DNA from: Fabrea salina
Lineage: Eukaryota > Ciliophora > Heterotrichea > Heterotrichida > Fabreidae
Direction: 5' to 3'
Length of the DNA: 64,000 nt
Assembly (NCBI GenBank): GCA_022984795.1
Contig: JALIHJ010000046.1
Span: forward strand, 153,466-217,465
The notes beneath the pieces were generated by a model. It was not told the origin of the DNA and did no database searches. It was given only the letters and a program-made list of their open reading frames with translations. This document shows positions 44,289 to 52,869 of the stretch, piece after piece (positions within the stretch are counted from its first letter, which is position 1; every line of letters begins with the position of its first letter). The position numbers and the translations under genes are program-made.

Positions 44289-45704
44289 ATGGAACCAAAC
44301 CAAGAAATTCAAAACCGTATAAACGAGTTGCAGCAGAAATTAGACAGTTTAAGGAAACCCAAAACTAACCTTCCGAAAATCTCAGCTAACCAAGAAGTTC
44401 ACTTTCCAGAAGAAGAAAACAAAGAAATTTTCAAGGGGTTCCTGAACCAAAAAAGCCACTTAAAGGAAAAACCCAACAAAGGCTCAGGAAGGTACGACCG
44501 CGACATAGGCGACTTAGCTGAAAGCAAAGACATTGGCCAAGACTACGCTGAAAGACTCAGGACTCCTTCGCCCCAAGAAAGAATTAGAGAAATTCCAGTT
44601 ACTTCTTCAGGACAAACCCCCATGCCTCAGAACTGCGCTTCTTTTGAAGAGTTTCCTATGAACCAGCAACCCAACAGACCCTACACCCAACAACCCCAGT
44701 TCCCTCCTCCTTACGAAAATTACGGCTATTACCCCATGTACCCCATGTACTACCCGCCTGTCCCCCACTACGATATTGGACTTAAACAGCAAGTCGACGT
44801 TCTGCAGGCCCAACTGGCACAGCAAATGCAGTTCATCCAGAACCAAGAAATTAAAAACAGACAAAGTCCAAACAACCTCCAAGAAGTTGTTGAGTCCAAG
44901 GAAAAAGAAATTTCTAACCTTAAAAAAGAACTAGAAAACTCCCACTACACCATCATGGAACTTGAAGACCAAGTAAGGGCTTTCCAGTCAAGAGAAGAAC
45001 CCAGCAGCTTCATTGAAGAACTGGAAAGTCGCAATCAGGAACTAGAACAAAAGTTATCCAAGCACCCGGAAGACTCTTCTGAAGACTTGAAGAAGCAAAA
45101 CGAAGACTTGTTCAGGGAACTCAGAAGCGAAAGGATGAGGGCTGAAGAACTTGAAAACAGACTCAATGCCAGCAAAAAGAAAGTACAGAACTTAGAAAAA
45201 CAACTCGAAAAAGCTGAAGACAGAGTCCTCGGTGCGGAAACAGACCTTAAAGAGTTCCAGAAGAAACTAGAAGAGTGTTCTAAACAAAAAACTAAAGAAA
45301 CTGAAGACTTGCGTCGCCAAGTCACTTTTTTAACCAAAAAACTAGAAACTTACGAAACTAGGAGAGAAGAACCCAACGAAGTTTCTAAACTCAAACAACA
45401 ACTCTACCAAACCCAAAAGGAACTTGAAGAACTCAGGAACTCCCAAACCAACCCAAGTTCTGAAGCCGCTGAAGAAAGCCTTGAAGAAGACTCAAGGGAC
45501 CCTGTGGCCAGTTTGGAAAACAAACTAATGGTTCTCCAACTTGACAAAAAAAGACTTGAAAGTGAGTTCACAAAGATGCCTGAACACCCCAAAAGCATTG
45601 CTCAAAAAAGACGCAAACAAACCCTAGAAACGGAACTAGACACTCTAGATACAAACATAGGCAATTTAAAAACTAAACTTCGTAATTTAAAAGTTTTTCA
45701 CTAA
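44289..45704 (+). CDS. Hypothetical long coiled-coil protein
   Basis: This 471-residue protein has a short N-terminal coil (QEIQNRINELQQKLDSLRK), a Pro/Gln/Tyr-rich disordered stretch (about 105-165: PQFPPPYENYGYYPMYPMY) and a long coiled coil (about 165-470). No specific family. The Tyr/Pro-rich segment followed by a rod suggests a structural or basal-body protein, but this is only shape. The stop overlaps the convergent AATF gene by 4 bp. Confidence 0.7.
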   Translation: MEPNQEIQNRINELQQKLDSLRKPKTNLPKISANQEVHFPEEENKEIFKGFLNQKSHLKEKPNKGSGRYDRDIGDLAESKDIGQDYAERLRTPSPQERIREIPVTSSGQTPMPQNCASFEEFPMNQQPNRPYTQQPQFPPPYENYGYYPMYPMYYPPVPHYDIGLKQQVDVLQAQLAQQMQFIQNQEIKNRQSPNNLQEVVESKEKEISNLKKELENSHYTIMELEDQVRAFQSREEPSSFIEELESRNQELEQKLSKHPEDSSEDLKKQNEDLFRELRSERMRAEELENRLNASKKKVQNLEKQLEKAEDRVLGAETDLKEFQKKLEECSKQKTKETEDLRRQVTFLTKKLETYETRREEPNEVSKLKQQLYQTQKELEELRNSQTNPSSEAAEESLEEDSRDPVASLENKLMVLQLDKKRLESEFTKMPEHPKSIAQKRRKQTLETELDTLDTNIGNLKTKLRNLKVFH

Positions 45705-46495
45705 ACCAAAGGCACGTCTAAGTAAACCTTTTCTGACTTGGAGTGTTCTTGTTTCCCAAACAAAGTTTTTATAAGGGTTTCCTGTTTAGGTTCCAATTTA
45801 GCCACTTCTGGAGAAACGAAGTTCTGGAGTTTTTCGTGGACTTCGTAGTTGAGTTTTCTGTGTTTGGAAGCTCTGTGTTTGGCTTTTTTGATAGTTTGTT
45901 TGTTGGAAGTGTTTTGTTGGGTCTTAAGTTCCTTTGCAACGTAGGACTGCAAAGAGTAGTCCTTTTTTTGTTCAGCTTCCTTCAAAACCTGGCTTATTAT
46001 GTCTGAGCCTATTTTGAGGTCTACTCTGGAACTCCACTCCCTACTTACTTCACTCATCCACTTCCAAAGCACCTGAGAGTTCTCTCCTATCTTTTTGAGT
46101 TTTGGTTTTGTTTGGCCTGTAAGTTCCTGGACTTCCAGAAGTGACTTAATGATGCTTTTCAAGTTCTTTTTGAAGGTTTCTGTGTCTGAAAAGGAGTGAA
46201 GTCTAGTGATCTTCTCAGTCAAGTCCAGCAAGTCTGAGTATATTTGTTTCTGGATTTGCAGTTGGGCACTTGTCTGTTTGTCTTTGTCTGTGACTACTGC
46301 AACTTGTTTCCTGTACTCTTCATCCTGGGCTTCAAGTTCTTCAAGTGACTTTTTGTAAAGTTGGGGGTTGCCTACCCAGTGGTCCTCCACAAACTCCTGA
46401 ACTGTTCCTTGGGGTTTGTCTTCTTCGAGTTCTCCTTCAAGGGTGTCTAGGTACTGGGGCACTTCTAACTCGTCCAAGTTGTGGAAATCAGTCAT
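45701..46495 (-). CDS. BFR2: AATF/BFR2-like ribosome biogenesis protein (TRAUB domain)
   Basis: This 264-residue protein ends with RASKHRKLNYEVHEKLQNFV and SPEVAKLEPKQETLIKTLFG, the C-terminal TRAUB signature of AATF/Che-1 and yeast Bfr2 (xKGRKLRYxVHxKLxxFMAP). The middle is helical with SLLEVQELTGQTKPK, also like AATF. It acts in early 40S processing in the nucleolus. It is shorter than orthologs (about 530), missing most of the acidic N-terminal region. Its ATG overlaps the upstream gene's TGA (ATGA). Confidence 0.8.
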   Translation of the reverse strand: MTDFHNLDELEVPQYLDTLEGELEEDKPQGTVQEFVEDHWVGNPQLYKKSLEELEAQDEEYRKQVAVVTDKDKQTSAQLQIQKQIYSDLLDLTEKITRLHSFSDTETFKKNLKSIIKSLLEVQELTGQTKPKLKKIGENSQVLWKWMSEVSREWSSRVDLKIGSDIISQVLKEAEQKKDYSLQSYVAKELKTQQNTSNKQTIKKAKHRASKHRKLNYEVHEKLQNFVSPEVAKLEPKQETLIKTLFGKQEHSKSEKVYLDVPLV

Positions 46496-47610
46496 TTATT
46501 ATATTGGTTTAACTTTCTTCTAGCTGGGAAACTTATGTTGATTGAATGTGCAGAGAGAAAAGAATCCTCTGAATTCAAGTCCAGCGACCTGTTGTACTTG
46601 CTTGAAACTGTTCTCCGGGACACTTGTTTTGAAGCCTTAGTGTCAAAAGAAGTCTTAATGGAGAGTCTGGTTCTTTTGGTGCTGGGAGGAGAGTTTTCTT
46701 GGGCTTCAGTTGTTTTTTTCTCGTCAAAACTCATTTTGCTGTTCAGTTTATATCTAAGCTTAGGACTCTGCAGTACATACTTGACATTTTTGAGTTCTTC
46801 TTTAAGTGCTTCAATGAACTTTTGCTGTCGGTTGTTAATTTCTTCTCGGATGCAGAGTTCGTACTTGACACTTTCTCTGACTTTTTTCATTTCAGATTGA
46901 ACAGACTCCTTTTCTTCTTGAGCTTGTGCTAACTTCTCATCGTAGTCTTTTTTCAGAGTTTCGATTTCTTCCAGTAACTTAGTTTTTTTTCCCTTGTACT
47001 TTTCAGTAACTTGCTTTAGTTTAAGTGCTTCGTTATCCGCTCTTTCTTTGTATATAAAAGTCAGTTCCTTGTAGGCCTCTAACTGGTACTTTAGGTCATC
47101 TTCAGTTTTAGCAGGCTTTTTAGCAACTTCTTCTTTGGGAGTTTGGGAGTTTTCTTTGTCTTTGAGTCTGAACTGCGTCACCAAGTTTTCAAGAGCTATT
47201 ATTTTTTTGAGCAGGAATTTTTTTTCGTTTTCTTTCTTAACTAAGTCGTTGCGCATCCTGACTCTTTCGTTTTCGTAGTCTTCGTACTTGGTCTTTATTT
47301 GTTTTTTCCAAAACTTTGAGTTCTTTTTGAGTTCTTTTTCGAACTTCTTCCTTTCAATTATCACAGCAGACCTGATTTCTTCTTCTTTGGCCAGTCTTAT
47401 GTGTTCCAGCACTTTCAGGAACTTGTTGTTTTCGTTGGAATCCAGGTTGTTTAACCTTTTTGTGTCTAACGTCTCCAGGTTTAGGTTCTCAAAAGTCCGT
47501 TGCGTCGGCTCTCCTTTGGAGTTCCCAATGCTTTCTGTGCCTAAGCAACTAAGGGTGTCAAATTCTTCCCAAAAGTCTGTTTCTGAGGACTCTTCGCCTG
47601 AAGCACTCAT
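46492..47610 (-). CDS. Hypothetical coiled-coil protein
   Basis: This 372-residue protein has an acidic N-terminus (SGEESSETDFWEEFDTLS), a long coiled coil (about 75-265) and a basic Ser/Thr-rich end (RTRLSIKTSFDTKASKQVS). No family recognised. It lies between XPB (4 bp upstream) and AATF (4-nt overlap) on one strand. Its stop TGA lies inside the AATF start (ATGA). Confidence 0.65.
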   Translation of the reverse strand: MSASGEESSETDFWEEFDTLSCLGTESIGNSKGEPTQRTFENLNLETLDTKRLNNLDSNENNKFLKVLEHIRLAKEEEIRSAVIIERKKFEKELKKNSKFWKKQIKTKYEDYENERVRMRNDLVKKENEKKFLLKKIIALENLVTQFRLKDKENSQTPKEEVAKKPAKTEDDLKYQLEAYKELTFIYKERADNEALKLKQVTEKYKGKKTKLLEEIETLKKDYDEKLAQAQEEKESVQSEMKKVRESVKYELCIREEINNRQQKFIEALKEELKNVKYVLQSPKLRYKLNSKMSFDEKKTTEAQENSPPSTKRTRLSIKTSFDTKASKQVSRRTVSSKYNRSLDLNSEDSFLSAHSINISFPARRKLNQYNK

Positions 47611-47614
47611 TTTA

Positions 47615-49762
47615 TTATTTCTTCATTACTTTATACCTCTTAGTGAACAACCAGTGTCTCTGACGCGGACGCTCAATAGTGTAGCTCTTCTGGGAGTTGC
47701 TTGCAGTAGTCATGCTTTCCAGGTCTTTTGCTTTTACTCTTGAAAACTCAGTTGTCAGGTTGTCTGGGTCTTCAAACCTTTCGTCTTCGATATCTTTGGC
47801 TGGGAGGATCTTTTCCAGCAGTTCTTTTTGTTGTGTTTTTTCTGAAAACAAAAGGTTGGGTTCTTCCTGGACTTCTTTGTGCAGGTCCTTGACCATGTAA
47901 GCATACCCTTGGTCTATCAAGAACTGTTGTCTTTTGTCCGAAAACCACATTTCCTGGGTGTCCTGTGATACTAGTGAGTAAAAGTAAGCGTTGAAGTCAC
48001 TTTGCATAAAGTTGATCTTGGGCCTTAGGATCCTTCCTAGTCTTTGGGCTTCTTGTCGCCTAGACCCAAAGTGCGAGGATATCTGGATAATCACGTTGGC
48101 TCCAGGTAAGTCAATTGAGTTGTCCCCTACCTTAGAAACCAGAATTGTATTTGTGGTTTTGGTGTTTTCGAACTGGTACAAAATGCTGAGTCTTTCTTTT
48201 TCGGACACAGACCCACTGATCATCGGCAAGTTGAAGTAACTACTGCACAGCTCTAGCACAAAAAGGTTGTCCGAAAACACTATTACTTTGTCTCCCTGTT
48301 TTTCGTGCTTCCTCACTAAATACTGGCAAGTCATCAACTTGTTAGGGTTGGCTACGTACAGTAAAATCTTCATTCTGGATCGCGCACTCAAGTACTCCTG
48401 AAAGAACTCAGCAGTCATTGGGCACCACACTTCTATGCACTGCACCTTGGCTAAATAACCTTGGTTTTGCAAGTCCAGCCAATTGGCTTCATACAATTTG
48501 GGCCCAATCAAAAAGTTCAGGTCTGCTATCTTTTCGTCTTCCCTAACTAAGGTAGCAGTCAGTCCTAACTTACAGTGACTCTTCACGTCAAAAATTACCT
48601 TCCTGAACATCTCTGCTGGCACTACCTGGACTTCGTCCATCACCAACAGTCCCCATTCAACTCCTTTCATCTTCTCGTAGACTCTTTGGGCTTCTTCCGA
48701 CCGCTTCCCGCTGAAGCCCATCATGGAGTAGGTGGATATCATAATCACTGGGGCTTCTGGGTCTGCAAAGTTGTCTTTGCTTGAAGAAGTGAACCTCACA
48801 ATGTTAGTTGGTTCCACAGTGCTCCACAGTTCCAGTTGTCTTTTCCACTGTTCCACTGCCACTCCACTTGTGCAGAGTATCATAGTGCGTTTTTTGATTG
48901 TGCAGACTGCAGTGATTCCAACAAGGGTCTTCCCTGCCCCACAAGGCAGAACTATCACTCCTGAGCGGGCGCGTCCGTTGCTGAACATTTTGCTGAGGGA
49001 CTTTTCTTGGTAAGAACGTATGTGGGTGCTGGGCTTCAGGTCGATTTCGAGTTTGGGACTTTTAGTGTCGTTGATGAAGTCATACTCTTCTAGCAGAGGA
49101 AAATTCCAGTCATGGCACTCCTTTTTGACGAGTTCAATATTGAAAGGCGATATTTCGAAAGACTCAACCTTCTCTGGTTCCTCCACAGTTTCTGCGTCCA
49201 TCAGTTGAGTAATTTCGTCTTTGGGTTCCTCAATGTTTAGTTCCAGCTCAACTTGCATCCCTTCTGAGGCTTCTTTGGCTGCTTTGACGCTTGGAATGTT
49301 CAACAAGTCCTGCAGCACTCCCTCGTAGACACTTTCTATAAAGTATCTGTTGTGCTTGAGCACGAGCTTTGCTTTGCCGTACTGGGTGGTGTTTTCGTAT
49401 ATGAAGTCCTTCACTGACTCAGGAATTTCTTCTGTTTTGGAGTGTTTGGTGAGGACGTCGATTATGTACTCGGTTTCTAGTTTCACAGACACTGCTGCGT
49501 ACAGGGAGTAGCGAGTTATTATGTACTCGTGGATGTGTTTGGGTCGACTCACTGGCTCAGACACTGCAACAAGGAAGTCAGTGATTTGTTGGTATATGGG
49601 TGAGGAAGTGTCCATGAAGATGTGGCCTGTGGGGGTTATCCAAAGGGGTTTTGACTCGTGGTCTTCTTTTAGTTTCATGCTGCTGAAGTCTCCTTGTGTG
49701 AACAGACTCGAAACTTCGGGGTTTGTTTTTATTTGTTTTTTCAAGGGGTAGTTTTCTTCCAT
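47615..49762 (-). CDS. XPB: TFIIH DNA helicase/translocase XPB (ERCC3/Ssl2)
   Basis: This is a 715-residue SF2 ATPase from ATG 49762. TFIIH uses XPB to open promoters and to start nucleotide excision repair. Visible: N-terminal XPB domain (PLWITPTGHIFMDTSSPIY), damage-recognition region, Walker A VLPCGAGKTLVG (about 273-284), KLGLTATLVREDEK with the RED motif, LIGPKLYEANWLDLQ and motif VI RRQEAQRLGRILRPK. The Walker B box reads MDEVQVVPAEMF, so the usual His of DEVH is Gln. Otherwise conservation is high. A basic C-terminal end closes the protein. Confidence 0.95.
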   Translation of the reverse strand: MEENYPLKKQIKTNPEVSSLFTQGDFSSMKLKEDHESKPLWITPTGHIFMDTSSPIYQQITDFLVAVSEPVSRPKHIHEYIITRYSLYAAVSVKLETEYIIDVLTKHSKTEEIPESVKDFIYENTTQYGKAKLVLKHNRYFIESVYEGVLQDLLNIPSVKAAKEASEGMQVELELNIEEPKDEITQLMDAETVEEPEKVESFEISPFNIELVKKECHDWNFPLLEEYDFINDTKSPKLEIDLKPSTHIRSYQEKSLSKMFSNGRARSGVIVLPCGAGKTLVGITAVCTIKKRTMILCTSGVAVEQWKRQLELWSTVEPTNIVRFTSSSKDNFADPEAPVIMISTYSMMGFSGKRSEEAQRVYEKMKGVEWGLLVMDEVQVVPAEMFRKVIFDVKSHCKLGLTATLVREDEKIADLNFLIGPKLYEANWLDLQNQGYLAKVQCIEVWCPMTAEFFQEYLSARSRMKILLYVANPNKLMTCQYLVRKHEKQGDKVIVFSDNLFVLELCSSYFNLPMISGSVSEKERLSILYQFENTKTTNTILVSKVGDNSIDLPGANVIIQISSHFGSRRQEAQRLGRILRPKINFMQSDFNAYFYSLVSQDTQEMWFSDKRQQFLIDQGYAYMVKDLHKEVQEEPNLLFSEKTQQKELLEKILPAKDIEDERFEDPDNLTTEFSRVKAKDLESMTTASNSQKSYTIERPRQRHWLFTKRYKVMKK

Positions 49763-50200
49763 GTGCACTTTATCAACACTTTATTTAGGTAGTAGCACAA
49801 GACTTAGGAGATTTATAACCACTAAGAGCGCGACTATTCAAGCAAGTTAGTTAGGTGTTGGGCATGACTTGGTTGCCCTTCCCATTTTGACGTTAATAAA
49901 TGTTAAATCAGATTATGTGAAACCTTTCCAAATTCAAGGATCACTCTGGACTCCAGACTTTGCAAGATAAATTCAATGCTTCAACGAAAAGGATCTGGTG
50001 CCAAGATCCTGGAGCAATTTTGCCGCCATCCCTAAACTCCTTACGGATGGCTGGTGATAGAAGGTCCAAGGTTGTCTAGGGCCTAAAGACATAAGACTTT
50101 GCCATGCTCTAAGCAATGTAGTAATTTAAGTAACTACAATAATTTATTCAACTAATGTCCTAAGATTAACCTAGTTACCTTTAGACATTTCTGGTTGTAA
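49763..50200. other. 438-bp gene-free spacer at the core/accessory boundary
   Basis: No protein frame is supported here. It holds a small hairpin GGGCA..TGCCC (49860-49878) and the hairpin cluster listed separately (49945-50090). The rest is AT-rich. It includes the upstream regions of XPB (minus) and the F-box/WD40 gene (plus). Confidence 0.6.
49945..50090. ncRNA. Candidate structured RNA or hairpin cluster
   Basis: Four short inverted repeats lie within about 150 bp: TCTGG-ACT-CCAGA (49945-49957), AGGATCT-7 nt-AGATCCT (49990-50010), GCCATCC-13 nt-GGATGGC (50025-50051) and an imperfect GTCTAGG..CCTaaAGAC (about 50074-50090). Local GC is higher than flanks. I recognise no known RNA family on either strand, and strand is undecided. 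Confidence 0.3.
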
Positions 50201-51256
50201 ATGGAACCCAGTTTGATTGTAAGTGGAAGTTTTGATCAGACCATCAGAGTTTGGAGGGAAACAAAGAAACTGTTCACCTTTGAAAGAGTGGGTAGCCTGA
50301 GTCCCATTCTTGAGGTGTTTAAGTTCCTGAGTTCTGAGGAGGTAATAGGAATTGCAAGAGTCAACAAGCAATTCTATGAAGCCTCCTTCCACTCCGAAGT
50401 ATGGAAACCTAGCTTTAGACAAACTAGAGTCCTGGAATACAATACTGGCACTGTCTGGTCAGTTGCTGTGTCTCTGAAGAAAGGGATACTAGTGTCTGCT
50501 AGTGATGATTCCACCATTCAAGTGTGGAGTCTAGCTACTGGCCAAGTAATCCAAGTACTCAAGGGGCATAGTAACGCAGTATACTCTGTGGCTATTTCTA
50601 GTGATGGGGAGTGTATTGTGTCAGCAAGTGGAGATAGCACACTCAGAGTGTGGAGTCTAGCTTCTGGACTAACCACTCTAGTCCTCACTGGCCATAGCAG
50701 TATTGTTTGGTCAGTAGCTATTTCTAGCAAGGATCAATACATTGTCTCTGCTAGTTGGGATGATACACTCAGAGTGTGGAGTCTAACTACTGGAGAAGTT
50801 ATCAGAATTCTGCAAGGCCACAGTGATAATGTTAGATCAGTGGCCATTTCTAATACCGATCGATACATTGTGTCTGCAAGTAATGACTTCACTGTAAGGG
50901 TGTGGAGTCTAGCTTCTGGGGAACTGATTAGGGTGCTAAGAGGACATTACGATATTGTCTTCTCAGTGGTTATTTCAAGCAACGAACAGTTTGTAGTCTC
51001 AGGAAGTCTAGACAACACAATTAGAGTGTGGAGTCTCACTTCCGGAGAAGCTACTCGAGTACTAAGAGGACACCCTGGAAGAGTACTTTCAGTCAGGCTA
51101 TCAAGTGACGACAAGTACTTGGTGTCTGGAGGTGGTAACCGTTCCTTATTCTGTGCCGGAGACGACTCAGTGAGAGTTTGGGACCTTTCTACAGGTCTGC
51201 AGACTCAAGAACTAAAAGGCCATAGTGATTGGGTGTGGTCGGTTAACTTGGCTTAA
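50201..51256 (+). CDS. F-box-like WD40 repeat protein
   Basis: This 351-residue protein starts with a WD-type strand (LIVSGSFDQTIRVWRE). An F-box-like stretch follows (LSPILEVFKFLSSEEVIGI, about 33-51), then seven WD40 blades with near-identical text, e.g. VSASDDSTIQVWSLATGQVI, VSASGDSTLRVWSLASG, VSASWDDTLRVWSLTTGEVI. F-box/WD40 proteins bring substrates to SCF ligases through SKP1 (a SKP1 gene is at 27929). Blade-to-blade similarity at DNA level (AGAGTGTGGAGTCTAGC repeated) shows recent internal amplification. A 5' relic of a second copy is at about 60020-60110. Confidence 0.8.
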   Translation: MEPSLIVSGSFDQTIRVWRETKKLFTFERVGSLSPILEVFKFLSSEEVIGIARVNKQFYEASFHSEVWKPSFRQTRVLEYNTGTVWSVAVSLKKGILVSASDDSTIQVWSLATGQVIQVLKGHSNAVYSVAISSDGECIVSASGDSTLRVWSLASGLTTLVLTGHSSIVWSVAISSKDQYIVSASWDDTLRVWSLTTGEVIRILQGHSDNVRSVAISNTDRYIVSASNDFTVRVWSLASGELIRVLRGHYDIVFSVVISSNEQFVVSGSLDNTIRVWSLTSGEATRVLRGHPGRVLSVRLSSDDKYLVSGGGNRSLFCAGDDSVRVWDLSTGLQTQELKGHSDWVWSVNLA

Positions 51257-51402
51257 TTAACTTGTTTAGCTAGGGTGTTGATGGTTGTCTTTAACTTCTC
51301 TTGTGATTTTCAAATAGAACAAAAGCCAAAAAAGGTTAGTAATAGAGGGTTTGACTATAAAGTGTGAAGAAGAAGGAATATGGCAAGTTCCAAGACTTTC
51401 GA

Positions 51403-52260
51403 TCAGAGTTGTTTGGCTTCTTCAGCTGAAGGATCATATTCATAGAGTTGTGCTTGCAGTACTTTGTCCTCCAGAATGGAATTGGTTTCACTAGCTACTC
51501 CAGAAGCATCCGTAAACTCTAAGTAGACTAAACTCAAACTTGTAGTCATCCCCTTGTTTCTTTGAGTAGCTGAAGTCAATTGACTTGCTTTGCAGATGTT
51601 GTAGTCGGTTGGTGCTAGTTGGGAAGTAGGAGTTTCTGAGAAGGCCAGAGTATTGTCTTCTGCTGCAGTTGAGCTGGCGTAGAATAGTTGTCTTTGACAG
51701 AATCCGTTTTGAGAGAAGTAGCCTTGATCGCACTCACAGGTGTTGCTCTTCACTGATGCGTTGCCTACGTAACTAGTGCATACTTCTGCTGAGTCACAGG
51801 CTGTGCAGGGACTAGGACAAGTTAAGCAATTGCCAGAATAGAAGTAGGTTCCTTCAGCACAAACAATATACCCTCCTTCAAACAAGTTGCACTTGAAAGC
51901 AGTTATCAGGGCATGTCAAAGAGATGCAGTAGTCAATGCTTGAATCCGTAGGCACAGTGTAACTGCCTTCGTAAGTCATCTGGGGTTGGTAATCCCTTCA
52001 GTGTAAGAGTCTAGTTGGCACTGTATTGAAGAAACTGAAACAGACAAGATTCTGCATACATGAAAACCTAGCTTGTCAGTTGGAAAGTTCTCTAAAGTCA
52101 TAGTTACTAGTCCTGAACTCTCAGAAAAACTTTTGATTGCAGGTACATTTTGGTATTGGAATGGGCAGTCTCCCTGCATATGGTGAGTCTGTTGTCGATC
52201 CAAACTCTGAGTTGGGGTTTGGTCCTCAGGAATTCAGAAGGGATCAAAAACCAGAACTGT
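51403..52260 (-). pseudogene. Decayed Cys-rich (furin/EGF-like) surface protein fragment
   Basis: Three minus-strand frames follow one another with shifts. 52203-51976 has SFSESSGLVTMTLENFPTD; the next, with no start, has YEGSYTVPTDSSIDYC and SLTCPDNCF; 51885-51403 has CLTCPSPCTACDS and CECDQGYFSQNGFCQ. Each is coherent and they line up as one protein, so this is a broken gene rather than three small ones. Cys-rich text like this occurs in large ciliate surface proteins. Neither a start nor a signal peptide is visible upstream, so it is likely a 3' fragment. The gap 51257-51402 holds nothing else. Confidence 0.6.
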
Positions 52261-52320
52261 GTAAACACTTTTTGTGAACTCTCCCTTTACCAGTGTGGGT
52301 AGTTGAATATTTGGGAACTC

Positions 52321-52556
52321 TTAAAGGCTTTTTGGCAGTGCAAGCTGGTGGGCACAAGTCGCCCTAGTCTTTTCCTTGGTTTTTGTAGTCCCATTCTGAC
52401 TCTGCTTGACCTTAGTTTGGAAGTCAGAGGGGTAGTTCAGGAGTTCCTGGACTTTTTTAAAGTCTTCTTCTGTTTGAAGCTTTCCCTTTTAAGCAGGCTG
52501 CTTTTGAGTCTAGCAGGGACTTTCGAAGCCAAACTTCTGATGCCTCTGGAAAGCAT
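52321..52556 (-). CDS. Short putative mitochondrial-type protein with one apparent frameshift
   Basis: ATG 52556 gives LSRGIRSLASKVPARLKSSL, an Arg/Ser-rich amphipathic start like a mitochondrial presequence. The frame stops early, but the -1 frame continues as TEEDFKKVQELLNYPSDF to a stop at 52321, making about 78 residues in total. No 15- or 16-nt GT-AG intron restores the frame. The ATG is 10 bp from the divergent DPY30 start, the spacing usual for real genes here, which supports it. Family unknown. Confidence 0.35.
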
Positions 52557-52566
52557 ATTGGTATAA

Positions 52567-52851
52567 ATGGAAGACCAAGCTGAAGTAGTTACTAAAACCA
52601 AAACTCTAAGGGCCCTTGACCCAGAAAGTGGCTACGACGACCCCCAAGAAGGCCTTCGTGCTGAAGAAATTGCCCTTCGCCTCAACAACAAACTTAACCC
52701 TAAGGTGCTTCCTACCCGGGAGTACCTTGACTCAGAGGTTTCGGAACTCGTTATGAAGGCACTCCACGACTTAGACCAAGTCAGGCCTGAGAACCCTGTA
52801 GAGTTTTTTGCTTACTACTTGCTTAAACATAACCCTAACGCCCAAGCTTAA
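52567..52851 (+). CDS. DPY30-domain protein
   Basis: This 94-residue protein's C-terminal half is a Dpy-30 motif: LPTREYLDSEVSELVMKAL and RPENPVEFFAYYLLKHNP, a dimerising helix pair. DPY30 is a core subunit of COMPASS/MLL histone H3K4 methyltransferases; the same motif occurs in axonemal radial-spoke and adenylate-kinase proteins, so the exact complex is open. The small size with no fused domain favours a DPY30 ortholog. It lies 18 bp upstream of the RWDD4 gene on the same strand. Confidence 0.8.
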   Translation: MEDQAEVVTKTKTLRALDPESGYDDPQEGLRAEEIALRLNNKLNPKVLPTREYLDSEVSELVMKALHDLDQVRPENPVEFFAYYLLKHNPNAQA

Positions 52852-52869
52852 TATAACTAAGTATCAAAG

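Noticed and set aside
16093-49762. Bacterial origin suggested by operon-like overlaps
   Set aside because: Gene content (importin, TFIIH, NDC80, L35, RAD9), spliceosomal introns and telomere are eukaryotic; no Shine-Dalgarno pattern precedes starts.
52303-52566. 87-codon plus-strand frame
   Set aside because: Leu/Phe-rich antisense shadow of the short minus-strand gene at 52321-52556.
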